Below, piece after piece: positions 46,563 through 55,095 of a stretch of 64,000 bases of DNA. Location: contig NZ_CP095864.1 of assembly GCF_023100845.1 (NCBI RefSeq), forward strand, positions 2,418,001-2,482,000. The letters are read 5' to 3'. The notes beneath the pieces were generated by a model that searched no databases, was not told the DNA's origin, and worked only from the letters and a program-made list of their open reading frames with translations. The DNA is from Gordonia sp. PP30 (GTDB lineage Bacteria > Actinomycetota > Actinomycetes > Mycobacteriales > Mycobacteriaceae). The translations under genes were made by a program, and so were the position numbers. Numbering within the stretch: the first letter of the stretch is position 1; every line of letters begins with the position of its first letter.

Positions 46563-47041
46563 CCCTCTAGTTCACCACCGATCCGGCGCCCATAGGCGTC
46601 GACGAAGCGTTCGGTCAGTTCGAGCAGGCGCGTCGAGTCGTCCTCCCCCATGTCGGCGAGCGTCTCGCCGATCGACGCGAGGACCCGGCGGGCACCCTCG
46701 CCGAAGGCGCGATAGCCGTCCGCGGTGAGGAACACCCGGTACGCGCTGGACGCCGCGATGCGCTCCTTCCCCAGCAGACCCGCCGCGACCGCCGCATTGA
46801 CCTGGCGGTTCACCGTCGACCGCTCCAGACCGAGCGCCGAGGTCACCTCGGCGAGCGTCTGCGGGCCGGATTCCACCAGGAGCCACAACAGGCGCATGTC
46901 CGCGGCACCGAGCCCGCCGTCGCGGGGCCGATGACGCCGGAAGCCCTCGAGGCGTGTGAGTGCCTTCGCCATCCGGAGGCTCGGCTCGTCGCCGAGGCCG
47001 CGATAGTCGTATTCGCCGGAAATCTGCGTGCTCTCGCTCAC
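46559..47041 (-). CDS. MarR-family transcriptional regulator
   Basis: 160 residues. Winged helix: LGAADMRLLWLLVESGPQTLAEVTSALGLERSTVNRQVNAAVAAGLLGKERIAASSAYRVFLTADGYRAF, with flanking dimer helices. GTG 47041 has GAGAGGG upstream. Operon partner of the amidase and divergent from an MFS exporter. Two near-identical palindromes in the shared gap are the likely operators, so it probably controls both directions in response to an exporter substrate. Confidence 0.9.
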   Translation of the reverse strand: MSESTQISGEYDYRGLGDEPSLRMAKALTRLEGFRRHRPRDGGLGAADMRLLWLLVESGPQTLAEVTSALGLERSTVNRQVNAAVAAGLLGKERIAASSAYRVFLTADGYRAFGEGARRVLASIGETLADMGEDDSTRLLELTERFVDAYGRRIGGELEG

Positions 47042-47076
47042 GTCGCCCTCTCGGAGATGGGGACCGTTCGGTCCGG

Positions 47077-47091
47077 TGTGTAATCTACACA
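47077..47091. promoter_or_regulatory. MarR-type operator 1
   Basis: TGTGTAATCTACACA, a 15-base palindrome. It pairs with operator 2, starting 23 bases further (about two helical turns); shared pattern TGTGTARTYTRCACA. Confidence 0.65.
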
Positions 47092-47099
47092 ATCGTCGC

Positions 47100-47114
47100 T
47101 GTGTAGTTTGCACA
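47100..47114. promoter_or_regulatory. MarR-type operator 2
   Basis: TGTGTAGTTTGCACA, 12 of 15 positions identical to operator 1 and in the same orientation. It lies 26 bases before the MFS start codon. Confidence 0.65.
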
Positions 47115-47140
47115 CCTCATTCATGCAAAGGATTTCTCAC

Positions 47141-48601
47141 GTGAACATCCCCGACCCAGACGTGCGGCCACGAGCCGGCACGCCGGTGAACCCCATCGTC
47201 ATCGTGATCACGCTCGGTGTGTCCAGCCTGTTCGTCTCGCTGATGCAGTCGCTGGTGCTCCCCATCCAGCTCGAGCTCCCCGGCCTCCTGAACACCAGCC
47301 CGGCCAACGCCTCCTGGGTGCTGACGGCGACACTGCTCGGCGGTGCCGTGGCGATGCCGGTGGCCGGCCGCCTCGCCGACATCTTCGGCAAGAAGCCGGT
47401 CCTGGTCGCGCTGAGCGTCGTACTGCTGGTCGGCTCCCTGATCTGTGCGCTCTCGGACACGCTCGCCCCGATGCTCGTCGGGCGGGTCCTGCAGGGGATG
47501 GCGATGGGCTACATCCCGGTCGCGATCAGCTTCGTTCGCGAGGTGACCCCGCTCCACCTGGTGAACACCGCGGTCGCGTCGATCAGCGCCATGCTCGGCG
47601 TCGGCGGCGCACTCGGCCTCCCGCTGGCCGCCTGGCTGGCCGATGGCCGCGACTGGCACATCCTGTTCTGGGTCTCGCTGGGCTTCGCCGCGGTGATGGT
47701 CGTCCTGTCGCTGCTCTTCCTGCCACACGTGCACGACGCGCAGGACGCGCATCTCGACTGGCTCGGCGCCATCGGCCTCGCCATCGGTCTCGTCGCCTTC
47801 CTGGTCGGCATCTCCAAGGGGCAGGACTGGGGCTGGACGTCGGCGACCACGCTCGGCGCGATCTTCGGAGGTCTGGCGGTGCTGGTGCTCTGGGGCGTGT
47901 TCGAGACGCGCCTCGACGATCCGCTGGTCGACCTGCGGACCATGGCGCGCCGGCCGGTCCTGATGACCAACCTCGCCGCCGTTCTCATCGGGTTCGGCAT
48001 GATGGCGCAGGCCATCGTCGTGCCGCAACTCCTCGAAATGCCCGAGGCCACCGGATACGGTCTCGGCCGGAGCATTCTGCAGGCGGGCCTCTGGATGGCG
48101 CCGAGCGGCCTGATGATGCTGCTGTTCGCTCCCGTGTCGAGCAAGTTGCTGTCGACCATCGGCGGACGTCTCACGCTCACCCTGAGCGGACTGGTCCTCG
48201 CCGTCGGCTACGTACTCGCGATCTTCCTCACCGGCGCCCCGTGGCAGTTGCTGATCGCCACCTGCGTCGGCTTCGCCGGCGTGGGCATCGGCTACGCCGC
48301 CATGCCGACCCTGATCCTGGAGAACGTGCCGCCGGCCGAAGCCGGAGCGAGCGTCGGCGTCAACGGCCTGGCCCGGTCCATCGGCACCACCGTCTCCGGT
48401 GCGGTGATGGCCGTCGTGATGACCAGCCGGACCATGGATCTCGGCGGCCACGAGGTGCCGACCCTCGGCAGCTTCCAGCTGTGCTTCATCGTCGGTGCGG
48501 TGGCGGCAGCGATCGGCGCCGTCCTGGCGGCCTTCGTCTATCCGCTGCGCGGCCGCCGACTCGCTCCCCAGGAACTCCAGGACGCCGTCACCGCCGCCTG
48601 A
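47141..48601 (+). CDS. MFS drug exporter, DHA2 (EmrB/QacA) type
   Basis: 486 residues with about 14 membrane segments, the DHA2 count. Motif A-like LADIFGKKPVLVALS follows segment 2; motif C-like GVGGALGLPLAAWL lies in segment 5. Proton-driven efflux of small toxic compounds is the family role. GTG 47141 was preferred because AAAGGA lies 8 bases upstream; ATG 47123 and a codon at 47108 in frame overlap or abut operator 2. Divergent from the MarR-amidase operon and ended by a strong terminator. Confidence 0.9.
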   Translation: MNIPDPDVRPRAGTPVNPIVIVITLGVSSLFVSLMQSLVLPIQLELPGLLNTSPANASWVLTATLLGGAVAMPVAGRLADIFGKKPVLVALSVVLLVGSLICALSDTLAPMLVGRVLQGMAMGYIPVAISFVREVTPLHLVNTAVASISAMLGVGGALGLPLAAWLADGRDWHILFWVSLGFAAVMVVLSLLFLPHVHDAQDAHLDWLGAIGLAIGLVAFLVGISKGQDWGWTSATTLGAIFGGLAVLVLWGVFETRLDDPLVDLRTMARRPVLMTNLAAVLIGFGMMAQAIVVPQLLEMPEATGYGLGRSILQAGLWMAPSGLMMLLFAPVSSKLLSTIGGRLTLTLSGLVLAVGYVLAIFLTGAPWQLLIATCVGFAGVGIGYAAMPTLILENVPPAEAGASVGVNGLARSIGTTVSGAVMAVVMTSRTMDLGGHEVPTLGSFQLCFIVGAVAAAIGAVLAAFVYPLRGRRLAPQELQDAVTAA

Positions 48602-48623
48602 CCGCCGCCGTCCGCGCTTCCTC

Positions 48624-48665
48624 GACGAGACCCGGGTCACCCGAATGGGTGACCCGGGTCTCGTC
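48624..48665 (+). terminator. Rho-independent-type terminator of the MFS gene
   Basis: A perfect 19-bp stem (arms 48624-48642 and 48647-48665, starting GACGAGACCCGGG) closes a GAAT tetraloop and is followed by TTATC. It lies 22 bases after the MFS stop. Confidence 0.85.
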
Positions 48666-48727
48666 TTATCGCTACTCGTGAGTTAACGTACAGCGAATTG
48701 CCACACGTTCTAGCTCGGGGAGCAACC

Positions 48728-50764
48728 ATGGCCGACATCTCACGCCGAAACCTGCTGCAGGCCGCCGCCGTCACCGCCGCGGGGGTGGGCGCCCTCGGCA
48801 TCGCCGGGGCCTCGTCGCCCGCCACCGCGGCCCCGGGCGGGAGCGGCTATCTGGTCGGCGCCGGCAAGGGCGACATGACCGGGGCCATCGCCGGCCAGGG
48901 CATGATGGGCTACTCCGACATGGAACAGGTCGCGGAAGGTCTGTTGCAGCGGACCTGGGCGCGCGCGTACGTGATCGCCGACGCGGCGACCGGCAAGCGG
49001 GTCCTGTTCATCACCGCCGACATCGCGTGCATCTTCACCTCGCACCACAATCTGCTGCTCGCCGAACTGCGCAAGCGCTACGGCCATCTGTACGACGAAC
49101 ACAACGTCAACCTGAACGCGACGCACAACCACAACTCGTGCGGCGGCACGTCGTGGGACTACGCGTACACCCTGGCCGCGAAGGGACACCGGCACAATTC
49201 GCTCGTCGCCGAGATGGCGGGGCTGCTCGACGCCGTCGATCAGGCGCACCGCAGCCTGGGCCCGGGCACCGTCGAACTGGGCTTCGCCGAACTCCACAAC
49301 GCGAGCGCCAACCGCTCGATGCCGGCGTTCGCGATGAATCCCGAACCCGACCGCAAGCACTTCCCGCAGCACATCGATCCGCAGGTGACGGCCATCCGGC
49401 TGCGGCGCGGCGGGCAGACGATCGGCGAGATCATCTGGTTCGCCACGCACGGCACGTCGCTCACCGACGCCAACTTCCTGATCGGCCCGGACAACAAGGG
49501 CTACGCGGCGTATCTGGCCGAACAACGCGATCCGCACGTGGTCACCGCGCACGCGCAGACCAACGCCGGTGACATGACGCCGAACCTGTGGCTGCGCAAG
49601 ATGCACCCGGGCGGGCCGACAGCGAACCACCGGACCAACCGCATCCTGATCGGGCAGCGCCAGGACCGCGCCGGCCAGAACGCACTCGCCGGTGCACGGC
49701 CGTTGCGCGGCGGCATCGACTGCGCCACCAAGTATCTCAACCTGGCCGACATGCACATCGACGGCCACTACACACCCAATGGGAAGGCCGCGCGCACCAC
49801 CCCGGCGATGATGGGAATGGCCGCCGCGGCGACCAGCATGGAGGACAACACTCGCAGCCAGCTCTCGATCCTGCACGAGGGGATGCGGAACGAGCTGACC
49901 GTCGCTCTCGGCGCCACCGCCGTCCCCACCCCCGAGCCGTGGATGGTCTACGCGCAGGCGCCCAAGGCCGAGCTGTTCCCGCTCGGCATGCTGCCCCCGC
50001 GCCCCTGGATCGAGCAGACCCTCCCGATCCAGCTGATCCGGATCGGCGATCTGGTGCTGGCCGCCATGCCGACGGAGAGCACCATCGTCGCCGGTCTCCG
50101 GGTGCGGCGGATCGTCGCCGACGCGCTGAAGGTGCCGCTGGAAAACGTTCTGCTGCAAGGCTATTCGAACGGATACAGCCAGTACACGACGACGCCCGAG
50201 GAGTACGCCTCGCAGCAGTACGAGGGCGGCGAGACGATGTTCGGGCGCTGGACGCTGTGCGCGTACATGCAGGAGTTCGACAAGATGGCCCGCGCCATGG
50301 CCCGTGGCACCCGGCTGCGCGGCGAGGCGCGCCCGGCCGACCGCGCCGGACTGCAGCCCGATCTGCTCGGCACCCAGCCGGCCGACACCCCGCTGCCCGG
50401 CACGCGCTTCGGGCAGACCGTGTCGAAGGTCCCCCGAGCGGCGAAGGCCGGATCGACCGTCACCGTCGCCTTCTGCGGCGCCTACCCCACCAACAAGATC
50501 CGCCGCGGCCCGAACACGGTCGGCTACTACGCCGTCGAGAAGCAGACCCCCACCGGCTGGCAGGTCGCGTACGACGACGACCACGAGTCCACCGAACTCG
50601 CGTGGGAGCGCGTCGGCGCCTCGGCGTCGAAGGCGACCGTCACCTGGCGTATCCCGCAGAACGCGCGCGGCCGCTACCGGGTGCGCTACTACGGCGATGC
50701 GAAGTCGCCGACCGGCGCGCTCACCGGGTTCAGCGGCAACTCGGGCCCGATCGACGTCGCCTGA
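48728..50764 (+). CDS. Tat-exported neutral ceramidase-like protein
   Basis: 678 residues. A twin-arginine signal peptide (SRRNLLQAA, then hydrophobic VTAAGVGALGIAGA and cleavage near ATAAP) precedes a neutral/alkaline ceramidase domain: YLVGAGKGDMTG start, zinc-site histidines in NATHNHNS (133, 135) and ATHGTS (241), and a C-terminal Ig-like beta domain (about 545-678). In characterised enzymes the nucleophile serine lies in G-D-V-S-P-N; here the equivalent is GDMTPN with Thr284. The protein may be a variant hydrolase or act on another lipid amide. ATG 48728 follows GGGGAG. Confidence 0.85.
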   Translation: MADISRRNLLQAAAVTAAGVGALGIAGASSPATAAPGGSGYLVGAGKGDMTGAIAGQGMMGYSDMEQVAEGLLQRTWARAYVIADAATGKRVLFITADIACIFTSHHNLLLAELRKRYGHLYDEHNVNLNATHNHNSCGGTSWDYAYTLAAKGHRHNSLVAEMAGLLDAVDQAHRSLGPGTVELGFAELHNASANRSMPAFAMNPEPDRKHFPQHIDPQVTAIRLRRGGQTIGEIIWFATHGTSLTDANFLIGPDNKGYAAYLAEQRDPHVVTAHAQTNAGDMTPNLWLRKMHPGGPTANHRTNRILIGQRQDRAGQNALAGARPLRGGIDCATKYLNLADMHIDGHYTPNGKAARTTPAMMGMAAAATSMEDNTRSQLSILHEGMRNELTVALGATAVPTPEPWMVYAQAPKAELFPLGMLPPRPWIEQTLPIQLIRIGDLVLAAMPTESTIVAGLRVRRIVADALKVPLENVLLQGYSNGYSQYTTTPEEYASQQYEGGETMFGRWTLCAYMQEFDKMARAMARGTRLRGEARPADRAGLQPDLLGTQPADTPLPGTRFGQTVSKVPRAAKAGSTVTVAFCGAYPTNKIRRGPNTVGYYAVEKQTPTGWQVAYDDDHESTELAWERVGASASKATVTWRIPQNARGRYRVRYYGDAKSPTGALTGFSGNSGPIDVA

Positions 50765-51055
50765 CCTGTCCCGGCCGCCCGCAGACGATCGGTGCGAGTC
50801 CGCTCGCCTGCCGCAGGTGCGCGGCGGAACTATGAAGCGCGACCAGATCGACGTGAATGACGCCGACAACAGAGCGACCCGGTTCCTCGACAAGTCGTCC
50901 GGGCTCAAACCGCGGCGCGCAAGCGGCTGGATGTCCATACCGATGGGCACCGGCGCTTGGCCTGACACCAGCCCACCGTCGTCCCCGGGCCAAGACTGCT
51001 GTCCGACGGCTACTGAGCAGCCACCAGACAGCAGTGGTCGACGACGCCAGCGCCC
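50765..51055. other. Intergenic region without a supported gene
   Basis: About 290 bases between the ceramidase-like gene and the GNAT promoter. Open frames cross it in several phases but none has a start with ribosome binding site or -10 hexamer, nor recognisable protein sequence. The only structure I see is an imperfectly placed inverted repeat CTGCTGTC/GACAGCAG (50997-51034). No transposase remnant. Confidence 0.5.
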
Positions 51056-51061
51056 TAACGT
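51056..51061 (+). promoter_or_regulatory. -10 element of the GNAT gene (leaderless)
   Basis: TAACGT, 7 bases before GTG 51069. Confidence 0.5.
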
Positions 51062-51068
51062 AGGTGGT

Positions 51069-51527
51069 GTGACGACACGTATGGCCACCGTCGGCGACGC
51101 CGCGCTCCTCGCCCGGCTCCAGGACGCGTTCGACACCGAGTTCGGCGCGGAGCCGGCTGACATCGATGTTCTCGCCCGCCGGTACGCGCTGCTGCTCGCG
51201 GATGAGGACGGATTCGCGGTCCTCGCGGAATCCGCAGGCGCGGCCACGGGTTTCGGAACCGTGACCCTGCGCCCGACCATCTACTACGACGGGCCGCTGG
51301 CGGTCCTCGACGAGTTGTACGTGGCTCCCGCCCTCCGGGACCGGGGTATCGGCTCGGAACTGCTCAACGCGGTGATCGACGAGGTACGACGGCGCCGAGG
51401 CGGTGGTCTGCACATCAACGTCGACGAGATCGACCACGACACGCGCCGCTTCTACGAACGGCACGGGTTCGTCAACATCGAGCCCGGCAACGACTATCGC
51501 ATGCTCCTCTACCTGCGTGATCTCTGA
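51069..51527 (+). CDS. GNAT-family N-acetyltransferase
   Basis: 152 residues. GNAT core with beta4 LAVLDELYVAPALRDRGIGSELLNAVIDEVRRRRGGGLHINVDEID, where R-D-R-G-I-G is the acetyl-CoA pyrophosphate loop, and a C-terminal FYERHGFVNIEPGNDYRMLLYL. Substrate unknown. GTG 51069 is set by the upstream hexamer; ATG 51081 is the alternative. Stands alone, convergent with pnp and separated from it by a bidirectional terminator. Confidence 0.9.
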   Translation: MTTRMATVGDAALLARLQDAFDTEFGAEPADIDVLARRYALLLADEDGFAVLAESAGAATGFGTVTLRPTIYYDGPLAVLDELYVAPALRDRGIGSELLNAVIDEVRRRRGGGLHINVDEIDHDTRRFYERHGFVNIEPGNDYRMLLYLRDL

Positions 51528-51554
51528 CGGCGTATACCGGCAGAGACGGAGACG

Positions 51555-51593
51555 ACGGCGGCCCGCCACCCGAAACGGGTGACGGGCCGCCGT
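51555..51593. terminator. Bidirectional terminator between the GNAT gene and pnp
   Basis: 18-base arms (51555-51572 and 51576-51593, ACGGCGGCCCG... against ...CGGGCCGCCGT) pair with a single mismatch around an AAA loop. It serves both convergent genes. Confidence 0.75.
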
Positions 51594-51608
51594 GCCGTCT
51601 GCTGATGC

Positions 51609-53828
51609 CTACTCGGCGGCGGCGGTCTCCGCCTGCACCGGGACGAGGCTGATCTTGCCGCGCTCGTCGATGTCGGCGATCTCCACCTGGAGCTTGTCGC
51701 CCACCTTCACCACGTCCTCGACCTTGCCGATCCGCTTGCCGTTGCCCAGCTTGCTGATGTGGACCAGGCCGTCGCGGCCCGGGAGCAGCGAGACGAAGGC
51801 GCCGAAGGCGGCGGTCTTGACGACCGTGCCCAGGAAGCGCTCGCCCACCTTGGGCAGCTGCGGGTTGGCGATGGCGTTGACCTTGTCGATCGCGGCCTGC
51901 GCGGCCTCGCCGTTGGCGGCGCCGATGAACACGGTGCCGTCGTCCTCGATCGAGATGTTGGCGCCGGTCTCCTCGGTGATGCCGTTGATCGTCTTGCCCT
52001 TGGGGCCGATCAGCTCGCCGATCTTGTCCATCGGAATCTTGATGGTGGTGATCCGCGGCGCGTACGGGCTCATCTCGTCCGGCTCATCGATCGCCTCGGC
52101 GAGCACGTCGAGGATGGTCAGGCGGGCCTGCTTGGCCTGGCTGAGCGCACCGGCGAGCACCTGCGAGGGGATGCCGTCGAGCTTGGTGTCGAGCTGCAGG
52201 GCCGTCACGAAGTCCTTGGTGCCGGCGACCTTGAAGTCCATGTCACCGAAGGCATCCTCGGCGCCGAGGATGTCGGTCAGCGCGACGTAGCGGGTCTCGC
52301 TCTTGCCGTCGATGGTGACCTCGTCGGACACCAGACCCATCGCGATACCGGCGACCGGGGCCTTCAGCGGCACACCGGCGTTCAGCATCGACAGGGTCGA
52401 TGCGCAGACCGAGCCCATCGAGGTGGAGCCGTTGGAGCCCAGCGCCTCGGAGACCTGACGGATCGCGTACGGGAACTCCTCGACGCTCGGCAGCACCGGC
52501 ACCAGGGCCCGCTCGGCGAGGGCGCCGTGGCCGATCTCGCGGCGCTTCGGCGAGCCGACGCGGCCGGTCTCACCGGTCGAGTACGGCGGGAAGTTGTAGT
52601 GGTGCATGTAGCGCTTGGAGGTCTCCGGGCCGAGCGAATCGATCTGCTGGGCCATCTTGACCATGTCGAGAGTGGTGATGCCCAGGATCTGGGTCTCACC
52701 GCGCTCGAACAGCGCCGAGCCGTGGGCACGCGGCACGATGCTCACCTCGGCCGACAGCTCACGGATGTCGGTGATGCCGCGGCCGTCGATGCGGAAGTGG
52801 TCGGTCAGGATGCGCTGGCGGACCAGCTTCTTGGTCAGCGAGCGGAAGGCCGCGCCGATCTCGCTCTCCCGGCCGGCGAAACGCTCGCCCAGCTCGGCGA
52901 GCACGTCCGCCTTGAGAGCGTCGGTGGCCTCGTCGCGCTCCTGCTTCCCGGCGATGGCCAGCACCTGCGCCAGCCGGTCGGAGGCGAACTCCGAGACCGC
53001 GGCGAACGCGTCGTCCTGGTAGGCCGGGAACAGCGGGAAGTCGCGGGTCTCCTTGGCGGAGGCCGCGGCCAGCTGCTTCTGCGCCTCGCACAGCTGCGCG
53101 ATGAACGGCTTGGCGGCCTCCAGGCCCTCGGCGACGACGGCCTCGCTCGGCGCGGTGGCACCGCCCTCGATCAGCGCGAGCACGTTCTCGGTGGCCTCGG
53201 CCTCGACCATCATGATGGCGACGTCACCCGCGTCGGTGACGCGGCCGGCGACGACCATGTCGAAGACGGCGCCCTCGAGCTGCTCGACGGTCGGGAACGC
53301 CACCCACTGGGTGCCGATCAGCGCGACGCGCACGCCGCCGACCGGGCCGGAGAACGGCAGACCGGCGATCTGGGTCGACGCGGACGCGGCGTTGATGGCC
53401 ACGACGTCGTACAGGTCCTTCGGGTCGAGCGACAGGATGGTCTCGACCACCTGGATCTCGTTGCGCAGGCCGTCGACGAACGACGGGCGCAGCGGCCGGT
53501 CGATCAGGCGGCAGGTGAGGATCGCGTCGGTGGACGGGCGGCCCTCGCGGCGGAAGAACGAGCCGGGGATCCGGCCCGCGGCATACATCCGCTCCTCGAC
53601 GTCGACGGTGAGCGGGAAGAAGTCGAAGTGGTCCTTCGGGTTCTTCGAGGCGGTGGTGGTGGAGAGGATCATGGTGCCCTCGTCCAGGTAGGCGACGACC
53701 GAGCCCGCGGCCTGCAGAGCCAGCCGGCCGGTCTCGAAGCGGAGGGTCCGCTTCCCGAACTCGCCGTTGTCGATCACGCAGGAGACCTCGGTGATGGTCT
53801 CGTCGAATTCTTCGATGACATCAGTCAT
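51609..53828 (-). CDS. pnp: Polynucleotide phosphorylase
   Basis: 739 residues. Phosphorolytic 3'-5' exoribonuclease of RNA turnover (GpsI in mycobacteria). Two RNase PH domains: the first with [18 protein letters not shown] and [25 protein letters not shown], the second, active one with [44 protein letters not shown] and [16 protein letters not shown], then KH ([25 protein letters not shown]) and S1 ([28 protein letters not shown]). ATG 53828 follows GAAGGGATT. rpsO lies upstream with a glsB-like gene inserted between. Confidence 0.98.
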   Translation of the reverse strand: MTDVIEEFDETITEVSCVIDNGEFGKRTLRFETGRLALQAAGSVVAYLDEGTMILSTTTASKNPKDHFDFFPLTVDVEERMYAAGRIPGSFFRREGRPSTDAILTCRLIDRPLRPSFVDGLRNEIQVVETILSLDPKDLYDVVAINAASASTQIAGLPFSGPVGGVRVALIGTQWVAFPTVEQLEGAVFDMVVAGRVTDAGDVAIMMVEAEATENVLALIEGGATAPSEAVVAEGLEAAKPFIAQLCEAQKQLAAASAKETRDFPLFPAYQDDAFAAVSEFASDRLAQVLAIAGKQERDEATDALKADVLAELGERFAGRESEIGAAFRSLTKKLVRQRILTDHFRIDGRGITDIRELSAEVSIVPRAHGSALFERGETQILGITTLDMVKMAQQIDSLGPETSKRYMHHYNFPPYSTGETGRVGSPKRREIGHGALAERALVPVLPSVEEFPYAIRQVSEALGSNGSTSMGSVCASTLSMLNAGVPLKAPVAGIAMGLVSDEVTIDGKSETRYVALTDILGAEDAFGDMDFKVAGTKDFVTALQLDTKLDGIPSQVLAGALSQAKQARLTILDVLAEAIDEPDEMSPYAPRITTIKIPMDKIGELIGPKGKTINGITEETGANISIEDDGTVFIGAANGEAAQAAIDKVNAIANPQLPKVGERFLGTVVKTAAFGAFVSLLPGRDGLVHISKLGNGKRIGKVEDVVKVGDKLQVEIADIDERGKISLVPVQAETAAAE

Positions 53829-54209
53829 GGATGTGTTGTCAATCCCTTCGTGGCGCGGACCGGCCGGAGCCGTCCGCGGGTATGCAGCAGCAGGCGCCAC
53901 GCGGATGCGGGCACCGGGAACACTGACTGCGGTGAGGCATGGCCGTACGCGCACCGCACCGTCGGGCTCACGCCCTCCGCGGTGGAGACGGCCTTCGATC
54001 GAAGCTGCCGGAATTCTCTGATGATTCCGGCAGCCACTACCGAGGACCGGTCTGACTACACGACAGCCGCACTGCACGCAATGCAGCATTCGGCGACCAT
54101 TCTAGCCGCGTCGGTGCCATTTCGCGATCGGCGCGCCCAGAAACTCCGCCACACGGCCACCCGACGACGGCCGCCCCACCGTTGCGCGGGACGGCCGTGG
54201 CGCCGATCG
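53829..54209 (-). other. pnp leader and upstream gap
   Basis: 381 bases without a supported gene. On the minus strand it is the 5' leader of pnp. The notable element is the 11-bp hairpin at 54004-54034. Frames that read into pnp from 54089 have no start signal and were rejected. Confidence 0.55.
54004..54034 (-). promoter_or_regulatory. Hairpin in the pnp leader
   Basis: GCTGCCGGAAT and ATTCCGGCAGC pair perfectly over 11 bp with a 9-base loop, 176 bases before the pnp start codon. In E. coli and Streptomyces a leader or intergenic hairpin before pnp is the RNase III site through which PNPase limits its own mRNA; a similar role is inferred. It could instead terminate transcription from the glsB-like gene. 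Confidence 0.45.
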
Positions 54210-54512
54210 TCACGAACTCTTCTTGGTGACCAGCCCCACGATCAGCAAGAGGATGACCGCTCCGAGTATCGCCGTGAACAGGGTGAACCACCAGCCGCCG
54301 CCGGCGACGTCGACACCGACCAGACTGAGAAGAAAGCCGCCGATCAAGGCTCCGACGATGCCGATGACGATGTTCATCAGGATCCCGGCACCGCTGCCTT
54401 CGACGATCTTGCCCGCGATCCAGCCGGCGATCGCTCCGATGATGATGTAGCCGATCCAGCCGACCGAGGTGGTCCACTCGGCGGCGAGGACCTGGGTTGC
54501 CGCGATGATCAT
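54210..54512 (-). CDS. GlsB/YeaQ/YmgE-family small membrane protein
   Basis: 100 residues, three membrane helices: WIGYIIIGAIAGWIAGKIV, GILMNIVIGIVGALIGGFLL and WWFTLFTAILGAVILLLIVGLV. The G-x-I-A-G-W-I-A-G-K and N-I-V-I-G-I-V-G-A motifs define the transglycosylase-associated-gene family, stress-induced in several bacteria but of unknown function. ATG 54512 has GGAGGG upstream. It interrupts the usual rpsO-pnp adjacency. Confidence 0.9.
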   Translation of the reverse strand: MIIAATQVLAAEWTTSVGWIGYIIIGAIAGWIAGKIVEGSGAGILMNIVIGIVGALIGGFLLSLVGVDVAGGGWWFTLFTAILGAVILLLIVGLVTKKSS

Positions 54513-54596
54513 GACACTCCCTCCGTTGTGCTCTCGTGTCTCGAGAGTCACCTCTCCACCGTGTCACACGAACAGCACGTCCGAAACCGGACGAAG

Positions 54597-54629
54597 AAGG
54601 CCGCCCCACCGTCATGGTGGAGCGGCCTT
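54597..54629 (-). terminator. Terminator after rpsO
   Basis: AAGGCCGCTCCACC-type arms (54597-54610 and 54616-54629) pair over 14 bases with one mismatch around a 5-base loop, 22 bases after the rpsO stop. On the minus strand the stem ends in TT. It separates rpsO from the glsB-like gene. Confidence 0.7.
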
Positions 54630-54650
54630 GCTACTCGGTCGTGACTGCGC

Positions 54651-54920
54651 TCAGCGGCGCAGGCCGAGACGCTCGATCAGCGAGCGGTAACGGTTGATGT
54701 CGACGCTCTGCAGGTACTTCAGCAGGCGGCGGCGACGGCCGACCAGCAGCAGCAGGCCGCGACGGCTGTGGTGATCGTGCTTGTGGAACTTGAGGTGCTC
54801 GGTCAGATCCTGGATGCGCTTGGTCAGCAGCGCGATCTGGGCCTCCGGCGAACCGGTGTCACCCTCGTGCACGCCGTACTCGTCGAGAATGACCTTCTTC
54901 TGCTCAGCGGTCAACGCCAT
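54651..54920 (-). CDS. rpsO: 30S ribosomal protein S15
   Basis: 89 residues, standard length. [21 protein letters not shown] and [30 protein letters not shown] are canonical rRNA-binding segments. Strong ribosome binding site AAGGAG before ATG 54920. A TAGCCT hexamer near 55030 on the minus strand may be its -10. Located between ribF and pnp as in mycobacteria. Confidence 0.98.
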   Translation of the reverse strand: MALTAEQKKVILDEYGVHEGDTGSPEAQIALLTKRIQDLTEHLKFHKHDHHSRRGLLLLVGRRRRLLKYLQSVDINRYRSLIERLGLRR

Positions 54921-55054
54921 GGAAGAACTCCTTGTTTTTCAGTGCCGTGCTCATCGTGTTCCCCGGACCCGGGGACTCCGTACCCACGGAGGGTGCGCCG
55001 CCACGGACCGCAGCAAGCACCAGCGCTCTAGGCTACCGGACCCGGCGCGGCCGA

Positions 55055-55084
55055 GCGAATCGGGCCGCGGCGAATCGGGCCGCG
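55055..55084. repeat. Tandem 15-bp repeat next to ribF
   Basis: GCGAATCGGGCCGCG occurs twice without spacing, 12 bases beyond the ribF stop codon. GGCC-rich self-complementarity may make it part of a terminator. Confidence 0.6.
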
Positions 55085-55095
55085 GCAGCTCTCGC

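Noticed and set aside
50765..51068. Decayed insertion sequence between the ceramidase-like gene and the GNAT gene
   Set aside because: Only an 8-bp inverted repeat; no transposase fragment, no flanking target duplication visible.
50304..51068. N-terminal extension of the GNAT protein reading through the gap
   Set aside because: Low-complexity, overlaps the ceramidase-like gene in another frame, and the -10 hexamer at 51056 fixes the start at 51069.
51759..54644. 961-codon plus-strand open frame over pnp
   Set aside because: Antisense shadow of pnp; no recognisable protein sequence or start signal.
55055..55084. Tandem 15-bp repeat as a satellite or phase-variation tract
   Set aside because: Only two copies, non-coding and GC-rich; more likely a chance duplication or terminator part.
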